Assembly (NCBI GenBank): GCA_902795255.1
Contig: CADBKS010000079.1
Coordinates: 1-12,029, forward strand
From: an uncultured Chloroflexota bacterium
GTDB lineage: Bacteria; Chloroflexota; Anaerolineae; Anaerolineales; Anaerolineaceae
Length of the DNA stretch: 12,029 nucleotides
Reading direction: 5' to 3'
The position numbers were made by a program, and so were the translations under genes. Under the pieces are notes generated by a model, which did no database searches, was not told the DNA's origin, and was given only the letters and a program-made list of their open reading frames with translations. This document shows, piece after piece, positions 1-8,500 of this stretch. Within the stretch, counting starts at the first letter, position 1, and each line of letters begins with the position of its first letter.

Positions 1-64
1 TTATGATTAATATATATTTTTTCTGGATTGAACGAAGCGAACGGCATCGAAGAGGAATGGAAAA

Positions 65-958
65 TTGAACGCGATCATTGAGGAAATTAAATTTATAGGA
101 CAGCGCTTTACGAAAGGCAGTATCCCGGATATTCTGCTTGTTGCTTTGTGCATTTTTATCCTGATTAAATTGCTTCAGGGAACACGCGGATTTAATATGG
201 CCCGGGGGCTGATTTTTGCTTTCGTCTTTTTCGGTTTGCTCAGCCTGATCCAAAGCCTGACCGCCTTTACCTGGATCGTCAGCAATGTGATCCCGGTGCT
301 GCTGATCATGATCCCGGTCGTATTTGCGCCTGAGATCCGGAGAACGATCGACAGGGTAGGGGGGATCAGAAATATAAAAGACCTTTTTTCCTCTACGCCG
401 CAGGATGCTGAAATGATGTATGAACTGGCAGATACCCTCGGAGACGCCTGTATGAGACTGGCACTTCGGAACCATGGGGCACTGATCGTACTGGAATATT
501 TTGATGATCTGGATAAAGAAATTACAGCGGGTGTCAATATTGACGCAAAAGTAAGTGTCGAACTGCTTCTGCAGATTTTTTATCCCAATACCCCTCTGCA
601 TGACGGAGCCGTAATTATCCGGAAGGGGCGGATCTACGCTGCATCATGTGTAATGCCTCTGTCATCACGGAATGTTCTGGAGAAAAGTCCAGAACGGCAT
701 ATGGGACTTCGGCACCGTGCAGCAATGGGTGTCAGTGAGGAAACAGACTGTCTTGCAATTGTTGTTTCCGAAGAAACAGGAACGATATCCCTGTGCAGAA
801 ATGGTACGATCGAACGTGACCTTTCGCCGACCCGTTTGTCTGAGATCATAAAAGAGGCGTATGAGAAGCCGGCTCCGCTTTCTTTTTCGGAGTCTGTCAA
901 ACAAATTGTAAAAAGCTGGAATATTCGCGGGGATAAATCGAGGACGGATAACAAATGA
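65..958 (+). CDS. cdaA: Membrane diadenylate cyclase CdaA (DisA_N/DAC domain)
   Basis: Makes cyclic di-AMP from two ATP at the inner face of the membrane; c-di-AMP controls potassium and osmolyte uptake and cell-wall integrity in Gram-positive bacteria. The 297-residue chain has three predicted membrane helices (about residues 23-37, 48-65 and 70-88), a short linker, then the DAC domain with both signature motifs: DGA at 180-182 (in LHDGAVI) and RHRAA at 216-220. Length and topology match CdaA, not soluble DisA, which carries extra DNA-binding domains. The start is TTG at 65, with an AGAGGA ribosome site at 51-56 and 8-base spacing; the ATG at 57 is out of frame. Its stop overlaps the cdaR start by four bases (ATGA), so translation is probably coupled. 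The promoter is probably at or beyond the window edge: bases 1-64 are AT-rich at first but show no clear -35/-10 pair. Confidence 0.96.
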   Translation: MNAIIEEIKFIGQRFTKGSIPDILLVALCIFILIKLLQGTRGFNMARGLIFAFVFFGLLSLIQSLTAFTWIVSNVIPVLLIMIPVVFAPEIRRTIDRVGGIRNIKDLFSSTPQDAEMMYELADTLGDACMRLALRNHGALIVLEYFDDLDKEITAGVNIDAKVSVELLLQIFYPNTPLHDGAVIIRKGRIYAASCVMPLSSRNVLEKSPERHMGLRHRAAMGVSEETDCLAIVVSEETGTISLCRNGTIERDLSPTRLSEIIKEAYEKPAPLSFSESVKQIVKSWNIRGDKSRTDNK

Positions 959-2256
959 AAAAGATTATTCTGCAAATACTGAAAGATATTCCGCTCATTC
1001 TTTTGTCCCTTGTTCTTGCCTTTCTGATCTGGGTCATTGCGACGGTTTCAACAGATCCTACGGAGGAAGGCCGTTTCTCTCAAACCGTTACGATCGAGAC
1101 AGCAGGTTTGACAGATGATAAGATCATAACCGGTGGGTTGCCCTATACAGTATCCATTAATCTGCGCGCTCCGAATTCCGTTTGGCGCAGAATATCTCTT
1201 GAGAGGATCCAGGCAAAGGCCATCATCGATGTGACCGGGCTGGAGGCCGGAACGCATCAGGTACCGATCGATGTTCAGGTGGGTATTTCTCCGATTCGGA
1301 TCGTTTCGTACAATCCAAGTGTTGCGACTGTGACGATCGAACAGTATGAAACCAGAGATTTTCCCGTCACCGTTGATGAAACTGGAGATATCCCGACCGC
1401 TTTTCGTGCAGGTACTCCGGTTCTCTCGCAGGATACAGTGAGTATTACGGGTACCGTTTCCCAGCTTGATACGATCAGCAAGGTTTCTGTTGAACTCGAA
1501 CGGAATAATGATACGGAAACGATCGAAAGAAATCTGCAGGTGAATGCATGGACCGAAGACGGACGGGCAGTCAGGGATGTTACCATCCAGCCGGATAAGC
1601 TCAAGGTGACTCAGGAAATCAAAATGCGCGGCGGTTACAGAATCCTTTCTGTAAAACTGGCGGTACAGGGCGAGATCGCACAAGGTTATCGTGTTGATAA
1701 CCTGAGCGTGGAACCGGGCTTTGTGACGGTGTATTCCGCGGATAAAGAACTGCTGAACAGCCTGAACAGTTACATTGAAACTGAGACGGTCATGCTGAGC
1801 GAGATCAATTCGAGCACGAACCGCAAAGTCAGCCTGAATGTGCCGGAAGGTGTAACGCTCGTAGGTGAGTCTACCGTAACCATGAATGTTACGATCAGTG
1901 CGATCGAAGGAACAGCTACATTCTCCCAGATCCCGGTTTCTGTCATCGGATTTGAGGATGGAATGCATGCAACGATTTCTCCGCAGGATATTGATGTCTA
2001 TCTTGTCGGACCGATCAATTCCCTGAGCGAGATCGATCCGGAAGATATCCACGCAGTGATCGAATTGCAGGATCTGGAAGCCGGATCATACCAGCTTGCT
2101 CCGCGTGTGGAGGTCTCTTCAAGTGACAGTATCAGTGTTCAGTATGTGACACCTGCAACGATCGAAGTCATGATCACACGTGTGGAAACTGCTGAAAATA
2201 CTGAAAATACTGAAAATACTGAAGATGTTATAACGGAAGAAACTGTATCCGAATGA
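955..2256 (+). CDS. cdaR: CdaA regulatory partner CdaR, YbbR-repeat protein
   Basis: Membrane-anchored extracytoplasmic protein that binds CdaA and adjusts c-di-AMP synthesis in the characterised Firmicute systems. The 433-residue chain has a short basic N-terminus and one membrane helix at about residues 11-31. The rest is beta-rich and exported, reading as four YbbR-type repeats (roughly 45-130, 134-220, 225-315 and 320-408). There is no catalytic motif, as expected. The tail (411-433) is acidic and low-complexity, with TEN tripeptides and many Glu residues, and is probably disordered. The ATG at 955 overlaps the cdaA stop; an AGGA ribosome site lies at 941-944 inside cdaA. A terminator follows 31 bases after the stop, so the usual third gene glmM is not in this operon. 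Identification rests on the YbbR-like repeats plus the conserved cdaA neighbour; the repeat borders are approximate. Confidence 0.93.
   Translation: MKKIILQILKDIPLILLSLVLAFLIWVIATVSTDPTEEGRFSQTVTIETAGLTDDKIITGGLPYTVSINLRAPNSVWRRISLERIQAKAIIDVTGLEAGTHQVPIDVQVGISPIRIVSYNPSVATVTIEQYETRDFPVTVDETGDIPTAFRAGTPVLSQDTVSITGTVSQLDTISKVSVELERNNDTETIERNLQVNAWTEDGRAVRDVTIQPDKLKVTQEIKMRGGYRILSVKLAVQGEIAQGYRVDNLSVEPGFVTVYSADKELLNSLNSYIETETVMLSEINSSTNRKVSLNVPEGVTLVGESTVTMNVTISAIEGTATFSQIPVSVIGFEDGMHATISPQDIDVYLVGPINSLSEIDPEDIHAVIELQDLEAGSYQLAPRVEVSSSDSISVQYVTPATIEVMITRVETAENTENTENTEDVITEETVSE
2194..2220 (+). repeat. Three perfect 9-base tandem copies inside cdaR
   Basis: The unit GAAAATACT occurs three times in a row and is followed by a partial copy (GAAGAT). 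In frame it encodes Glu-Asn-Thr repeats in the acidic C-terminal tail of CdaR. The unit is a multiple of three, so gain or loss of copies would change tail length without a frameshift. Seen directly; a role is not implied. Confidence 0.9.
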
Positions 2257-2287
2257 CTGTTTTCAGAACATAAGGAAATATAAAAAG

Positions 2288-2320
2288 GAGGTCAGCCGTA
2301 AAAAGCTGCCCTCTTTTTTT
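2288..2320. terminator. Rho-independent terminator between convergent cdaR and mutS
   Basis: The arms GAGGTCAGC (2288-2296) and GCTGCCCTC (2305-2313) form a nine-position stem with one T-C mismatch and an 8-base loop, followed by seven T on the plus strand (2314-2320). This ends the cdaAR transcript. Read on the minus strand, the same hairpin lies 25 bases past the mutS stop and is followed after two C by five T (complement of A 2282-2286), so it probably also terminates the mutS operon, less strongly. Confidence 0.85.
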
Positions 2321-2337
2321 AATCCGGCATAAAAAGA

Positions 2338-4908
2338 TCACTGGAATTTATGTTTCCATGTATAGAGCATATTGATCGCTTCAATTGGAGAAAGATTGTC
2401 CACATCAAGAGATTTAAGAGCATCTATGATCGGATTTGTTTCGGGGAACAGAAGAAGCTGTTCGGTGGGAACGGCTGTTTCTTTGATCGAATCCTGCCTG
2501 TCTGCGGATTCCAGTTTGTACAGGATCTCATTGGCACGGTTAATGACCGGTTTGGGCAAACCGGCAATTTGAGCAACATGGATCCCGTAAGATTTGTCGG
2601 CCGCGCCTGAAACGATTTTATGCAGAAAAATTACTTCGCCGTTTGATTCGGAAACTGCGACATTGTAATTCCTGACGCCGGGAAGTGTTTCAGCGATTCT
2701 GGTCAGTTCATGATAGTGTGTCGCAAAGAGTGTCCTTGCACGCAGTTTCGGCGCATTATGAATATATTCAACGATTGCCCAGGCAATGGATACACCGTCA
2801 TATGTGCTGGTTCCTCTGCCGATTTCATCAAGGATCAGCAGGCTCTTATCCGTAGCGTTATTCAGAATATTAGCAGTTTCAACCATTTCAACCATAAATG
2901 TCGAGAGTCCTGCATGGATCTCATCCTGTGCTCCGATACGTGTGAAGATCCTGTCCACAATACCGATCTCTGCCTTTTCAGCGGGAACAAATGACCCCAT
3001 CTGGGCCATCAGTACGATGATCGCAGTCTGGCGCAGGAACGTTGATTTGCCGCTCATATTGGGCCCCGTTATCACGCGGATGATCTCTCCGTCCTCAAAG
3101 CGTACGTCATTGGGAATAAAGCTGCTTCCCTTGCCGAGTGTTTTTTCAACGACCGGATGACGCCCTTCAATGATATTCAGGTTTTTGCTTTCATTGACTT
3201 CAGGACATACATAATTGTTGACAGCAGCTGCTTCCGCGAGGGAAATGAGTACATCCAGTATGCCGATGCTTCTTGCCGCAGCAAGGACCTCATCCGAATA
3301 CTGGCTGATTTCATGACATACCTGCTCGAAAAGCCTGACTTCGATTTGGTGGATCGTTTCGTCCGCATTCAGGATCAGGGCTTCGTATTCCTTCATCTCA
3401 GGTGTGATGAACCTTTCAGCGTTGACAAGGGTCTGTTTGCGGATGTAATTTTCCGGTGCCTGATCAGCCAGTCCGCGGGAAATTTCAATATAATATCCGA
3501 ACACCTTGTTATAACTGACTTTCAGCGTCTTCAGTCCGGTACGCTCACGCTCTTTTGCTTCAAGACCTGCCATCCATTCTCTCGCCTCTTTTGAATGCAG
3601 CAGAATGTTATCCAGTTCCTCTGAATACCCTCTTCGGATGATTCCTGTATTCTGAAGCGTAGCAGGAGGTTCATCTGATATTGCTTCTTCAAGAATACTG
3701 CTGACACTGTCCAGAGGGACGATCTTTCCGACAGCAGGCTGAAGATCCGGCATTAGAGGCCCGGAAAGCTCAATGATTTCTGGAACCAGACGAAGTGATT
3801 CCCGCATGGCTACCAGATCACGCGGAATCGCGTTTTTAGAACCGACTCTGTTGATCAGACGCTCAAGGTCAGCAATACCTTTTAATGCTGCAGCAAGCTC
3901 ATTCCTTACCATTCCGTTTTTCAGAAGGCACCGGATGGCATTTTGGCGTGTACGGATCGCGCTGAGGTTGATCAGCGGTTTATTGACCCATTGACGGATC
4001 AGGCGTTTACCCATTGGCGTCGTGGTGTGGTCCAGAACACCTAACAAAGAGCCGTTTACGTCTTTACTGCGAAGTGTTTCCGTCAGCTCCAGATTTTTGC
4101 GTGTAGAAGAATCGAGCAGCATAAATTCATCAAGTGAATAAATACTGATTTTTGTCAGAAGCTGAAGACTGCTGGCCTGGTTTTTAGTGAGGTATGAGAT
4201 GATTGCCCCCGCCGCACAAACCGATGCGGAACGGGCAGCGAGACCGAACCCGTTGAGTGTTGTTACTGAGAAATGCTCCATCAGTACATCGGTAGCCCGG
4301 ATCGGGTCAAAGAAGACAGACGGAACACGGCTGATGTGCAGATTGCCGGGAATATCCAGCTCAGCTTTATCGCTGATGATGATTTCAGCCGGGTTCAATC
4401 TTGTAATTTCTGCCATCAGATCCGTAAGAATGCGGTCGGTTTTGATTTCCGTGGTGAAAAATTCTCCGGTTGTAATGTCCGCATAAGATATTCCGAGAAC
4501 ATTGCCGTTTACGGTTGCTGACAGTAAATAGTTATTGCTGTCTTTTTTCAGCAACCCGGGTTCGATTAGTGTTCCGGGTGTAACGACGCGGATCACTTCT
4601 CTGGGAAAGAGTCCGTTGATCGCCTGGTTCCCCATCTGCTCGCAGATTGCCACATGATATCCCTTTTCGATCATGCGGGCAAGATAATTTTCAACGGCAT
4701 GATAAGGGATCCCGGCCATCGGGGATCGGGTATCTTTTCCGAAGCTGCGGGAAGTAAGAACAAGATCGAGCTCACGTGCAGTGATCTCTGCATCTTCGTC
4801 AAAGGTTTCATAAAAATCTCCCAGCCGGAAGAAAAGGATCGCGTCCGGATATTGCTTCTTGATGTCCAGATATTGCTGTCTGATCGGTGTAATTGTTGTT
4901 TCACTCAT
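2338..4908 (-). CDS. mutS: DNA mismatch repair ATPase MutS
   Basis: Recognises mispaired and small looped-out bases and starts mismatch repair. The 856 residues match full-length MutS1. The N-terminal domain has the mismatch-probing Phe-X-Glu motif (F32-Y33-E34, in GDFYETF). The ABC ATPase has Walker A GPNMSGKST at 615-623, Walker B and signature LLILDEIGRGTST at 690-702, the ATPase-loop sequence GLSTFMVEM at 667-675, TLFATHYHEL at 726-735, and a helix-turn-helix-like YGIHVAQIAGLP at 774-785. QLLLF at 817-821 fits the consensus beta-clamp-binding peptide. The ATG at 4908 overlaps the end of the upstream methyltransferase gene by 8 bases, with AGGGA at 4916-4920 as ribosome site (7-base spacing). 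It is the last gene of the minus-strand operon. No mutL follows, unlike the common mutS-mutL arrangement. All key residues are present and the gene looks intact. Confidence 0.98.
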   Translation of the reverse strand: MSETTITPIRQQYLDIKKQYPDAILFFRLGDFYETFDEDAEITARELDLVLTSRSFGKDTRSPMAGIPYHAVENYLARMIEKGYHVAICEQMGNQAINGLFPREVIRVVTPGTLIEPGLLKKDSNNYLLSATVNGNVLGISYADITTGEFFTTEIKTDRILTDLMAEITRLNPAEIIISDKAELDIPGNLHISRVPSVFFDPIRATDVLMEHFSVTTLNGFGLAARSASVCAAGAIISYLTKNQASSLQLLTKISIYSLDEFMLLDSSTRKNLELTETLRSKDVNGSLLGVLDHTTTPMGKRLIRQWVNKPLINLSAIRTRQNAIRCLLKNGMVRNELAAALKGIADLERLINRVGSKNAIPRDLVAMRESLRLVPEIIELSGPLMPDLQPAVGKIVPLDSVSSILEEAISDEPPATLQNTGIIRRGYSEELDNILLHSKEAREWMAGLEAKERERTGLKTLKVSYNKVFGYYIEISRGLADQAPENYIRKQTLVNAERFITPEMKEYEALILNADETIHQIEVRLFEQVCHEISQYSDEVLAAARSIGILDVLISLAEAAAVNNYVCPEVNESKNLNIIEGRHPVVEKTLGKGSSFIPNDVRFEDGEIIRVITGPNMSGKSTFLRQTAIIVLMAQMGSFVPAEKAEIGIVDRIFTRIGAQDEIHAGLSTFMVEMVETANILNNATDKSLLILDEIGRGTSTYDGVSIAWAIVEYIHNAPKLRARTLFATHYHELTRIAETLPGVRNYNVAVSESNGEVIFLHKIVSGAADKSYGIHVAQIAGLPKPVINRANEILYKLESADRQDSIKETAVPTEQLLLFPETNPIIDALKSLDVDNLSPIEAINMLYTWKHKFQ

Positions 4909-5563
4909 AGTTCATTCCCTGGTAGCGAAGCAGGTAAGCTGCAATTCCAAATGCAGTTGCTACATTCAAAGATTCTTTTATGCCTTCCATCGGAATATAA
5001 ACGCATTCAGAGCTCAGTGCGACAACGTCCGGGTCAACGCCGCTGATTTCATTGCCGACGACCAGCGCGATGGGAAGGTCTGTTTTTTTTATTTCCGGTA
5101 TCGCTTCAAAAATATTTACCGATGAGTTCCCGCCTTCAAGCGTGATGATCAGGTATCCTTCATTTTTCAGTTTTCTGACCGTATCCAGGACACTCCAGGA
5201 GTGCTCCCACAGGACGGCTTTTTCGGCATCCAGCGCTGTTTTACCGACTTTAGGATGTTCCGGTGTGGGCGTGATGCCGCATAAGTATAATTTGCTGATC
5301 CCGGCACCGTCCGAGGTTCGGAATATCGACCCGACATTATATGTGCTTCGGATATTGTCGAGTACCGAGATGAACGGTTTATGTGTACTGTGTTTTTCCT
5401 TTACCGGGACAGCGAAGGAACTGTAAGGAGCTTCCGCCATTTCGACCGGAGCGCTGCATCTCGGACAGCGATCCGGTCTTTTTTCAGTCGGACTGAGCGG
5501 AAATCTGAAACCGCATTCGGGATTCGTGCATATCAGAATTTCATGAAGTTTACCGCCGCTCAA
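4901..5563 (-). CDS. TrmH/SpoU-family (SPOUT) RNA 2'-O-methyltransferase with N-terminal zinc ribbon
   Basis: Likely methylates a ribose 2'-OH in tRNA or rRNA using S-adenosylmethionine; the target cannot be assigned. The 220 residues hold two parts. Residues 10-40 form a probable zinc ribbon with C12-x4-C17 and C33-x2-C36. Residues 64-213 form the SPOUT knot with the three family motifs: motif 1, N70-x-R72 plus NVGSIFRT (76-83); motif 2, LVVGNEISGVD (167-177); motif 3, IPMEGIKESLNVATAFG (190-206), with the conserved Asn at 200. The start is TTG at 5563, three bases after the upstream fusion gene's stop and preceded by a strong AGAAGGA site. Its end overlaps mutS by 8 bases, so the two are probably co-translated. 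In most related enzymes the N-terminal extension is a helical or L30e-like RNA-binding domain; here a zinc ribbon seems to replace it. Family call sure, substrate unknown. Confidence 0.88.
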   Translation of the reverse strand: MSGGKLHEILICTNPECGFRFPLSPTEKRPDRCPRCSAPVEMAEAPYSSFAVPVKEKHSTHKPFISVLDNIRSTYNVGSIFRTSDGAGISKLYLCGITPTPEHPKVGKTALDAEKAVLWEHSWSVLDTVRKLKNEGYLIITLEGGNSSVNIFEAIPEIKKTDLPIALVVGNEISGVDPDVVALSSECVYIPMEGIKESLNVATAFGIAAYLLRYQGMNYE

Positions 5564-5566
5564 GGT

Positions 5567-8500
5567 TCAATCCTTCTTTGGCAGGCCGTTCCTGAAACGG
5601 ATCCGGATCACTCTTCTGTTATTTTCGGTAAGAGCTTCAAGATCGCCGAGTGCCTGGGCACGTTCGAGGATCCCGAAACGGAGGTCTTCATTTGGAATTT
5701 CAATATCCTCCTGATGATCCGCGACGATCTGAATAAACAGACCGCTGTTTGGGCCTCCCTTATGCATCTGACCGGTGGAATGCAGATAGCGGGGCCCGAA
5801 ACCTGCGGTCACAGCGCACCCTGTTGTGCGGAGGATAACACTTCGAAGGTTCTCAAGCCATTCTGTCGTTTCCGGATTTCGCGGCAGGTATGCATTGACA
5901 GCGATATAATCTCTTCCCGCAGTGCTCTGCCTAATGAATCCGTTAATGACATCATTGTACGTTTTGCATTCGGCAATATGCGGCAATTGCTCCGGTGTCC
6001 AGATTTCTGTTTCGTCATCGGACCAGACAGCTTCGGGTTCGCACAGCTGTCCGGTTTCATGATATTCATTGATTTTGGCAGCTGTACGCTTTTTACTGCT
6101 CTGTACATTTGGCTGATCAAAGGCATTAATGCCCAGAATCCCGCATGCCACAGATACGGCGATCTCCCAGCGGTAGAATTCACTGAAAAGGTCATATTTG
6201 CTTTCGATCGCGATCTCAATGACGGGATGGCCCTGCTGTCTGATCTTATGGATCTCATCCGCACGGCTGTTGTTATAGTTAATGTAAACAAAACAGCGGT
6301 CATCTGCATAATCCCTGCTGCCCGGTTCCGGTTCATTATCGATAGGGATGATTCCCTTGTTTTCCTTGCCCGAGGATTCAGCGATCAGCTGCTCTAGCCA
6401 CGTGCCGAAGGATCGGAATGCTTCATCTGTCAGGATCGTAAGTTTATCCCTGCCAAGGCAGGCTGCAGTGCCGATAAAGCTTCCCAGCGCAGCTCCCTCA
6501 TTCTTATTTGCAGAAAGGGAAGGAGAGCAGGACTTCATGATCTCATTTACTTTAAGAGAGATTTGTTTCGGATCGAGACCGGTCAGAACAGCAGGAAGAA
6601 GCCCGAACGGGGTCAATGCTGAGAAACGACCGCCTACCGATATGTCGGAAAGGAAAATCCTTCTGAATCCGAACTCCCGTGCTGTTTTTTCAAGTGCGGT
6701 TCCGGGATCGGTGATGGCAATGAAATGCCGGCCGGTATTGCTGCCGAGCACTTTTCGGCTTTCGCAGTAAAAGTAATCCAGAAGGGCACGGACTTCGGCA
6801 GTGCTCCCTGACTTAGAGGAAACGATGTAAAAGGTGGAAGCGGGGTCATGATCGGCCATAGCACAGTTGACCTGAATCGGATCCGTCGAATCGATGATTT
6901 GGAGCTTTATATCAGTTTCTTCTTCGAATACATTTGCGCTCACTTCCGGCGCAAGGGAGGATCCGCCCATACCAATGAGCAGAATGCGGCTGATCCCTTC
7001 TTTCTTCAGTTCGCTTCGGAGCGCGGTGTAATCCGGGAAGGCGCTTTCAGTATTTTTGAATGTGTCAAGCCAGCCAAGGCGGTTGCGGATCTCGGAGAAG
7101 GCCTGTGTATTGAAGGTCCATACGGTCGGGTCTTTGCTGAAGATCCTGCGCATTACCGCATCCCGGTCCAGTTTTGAGAACGTTTCTTCGATTGCGTGGC
7201 CCAGCGGCAGGATGCCTTCCTGAATTGCCTCACAGCGGCTGCGGATGGTTGCAAGCGTTTCCCGGTAATCCTTTACAAACCCGTCAGCGCCTTCCGTTTC
7301 CAGCTGCGCAAAGACGGAATTTAAATCGATTCCCGTGCTCTCCAGCTCTTCAAAAAAGGATGCCGTTTCATTCGGATCTGCCGGAAGTGTTTTGGCGACC
7401 GATCCGGACCTCAGAAATGCTTCAAGCGTGGCGGGCGGCAGCGTACAGACTGTGTTTTCCCCGATCAGAGCTTCCGCGTAATACGTTGTTTTGTATTGGG
7501 GATTTTTGGTGCCTGTTGAAGCCCATAGTACGCGCTGCGGATTTCCTCCGCGTTCCCTGACAGCGCTGAACCGTTCAGCATTGAAGATCTCCGTGCTTTT
7601 ACTGTAGATCCGCTGGGCGTTTCGGATCCCCGTTTTGCCGATCAGATTTCTGGATGAAAAACCTTTTTCGGCGAGCAGAGCGTCGACTTTAGTATCGATT
7701 CTGGAGACAAAAACGGAAACGACGGAACGGATCTTGCTGATCGTTTCTCCCTGATTCAGTCGTTTCTGGAGGCCGTCGATATAAGCATTTGCAGCCTGTT
7801 CATATCTTTCGGGAGAAAAAACAAGTGTCAGATTCAGGTTCAGACCTGCGGCAGTGAGTTCTGTGACAGCCGGCAGGCTTTCATCGGTGACGGGAAATTT
7901 GATCATCAGATTCGGACGGTTGACCGCTTTCCAGATCGACTTGGCCTCAGCGATCGTACCTTCTGTATCATGAGCCAGAAGCGGGCTGATCTCAAGGCTT
8001 ACAAAGCCTTCATTTCCTTTCGACTGGATGTAAAGTTCTCTGAAAAGATCCGCTGCGTTCCGCGCATCCTCTACAACAAGCTGCGTGTAGATATCTTCAG
8101 GGGCTGTATTGGAAAGAGCCATCGGGGTAAGTGCATTTTCATAATCCCGCGACTCATTGACTGCTTTTCTGAAAATAGTGGGATTGGAAGTGATTCCCCT
8201 GATAATCCCGTGACGTATATCGGCAGCAATTTTGCCGTTCTTGATCATGCCTCTGCGGATGTTGTCCAGCCATATGGACTGCCCAAGCTCAAAAACACGG
8301 AGCGAATTGTTTTTCGGTTCGTATTTTCCTTCTTCGATTTTACGGACTTTATCCATCCGCCGGATCTGGTTCGGCATATTGTTGAAAGAGGCGGAAAGAT
8401 ACGCAGTGATGAGGTCGTGTGCCAGTGCGGAACCGATCACGCGGGACCCGAGACATAATACGTTCAGGTCATCATGCTCAACGGCCTGATGCGCGGAATA

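Noticed and set aside
1..64. Promoter before cdaA (TATGAT at 2-7, TATATT-like tract)
   Set aside because: The stretch is at the window edge and any -35 would be outside; the AT-rich run alone is not enough.
1048..2052. 334-codon open frame on the minus strand
   Set aside because: Antisense to cdaR in full; composition is the mirror of cdaR codons and no protein family is recognisable.
2710..3594. Several plus-strand open frames of 94-145 codons within mutS
   Set aside because: All are shadows of the intact mutS gene and lack ribosome sites or recognisable motifs.
5381..6397. 338-codon open frame on the plus strand
   Set aside because: It lies antisense to the fusion and methyltransferase genes, which have full family motifs; the translation shows no recognisable domain and no ribosome site.
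8327..8356. Separate transaldolase start inside the fusion at Met139 or after the AGAAGGA heptamer
   Set aside because: Met139 lies within the RpiB tail without a good ribosome site, and no start codon follows the heptamer at usable distance.
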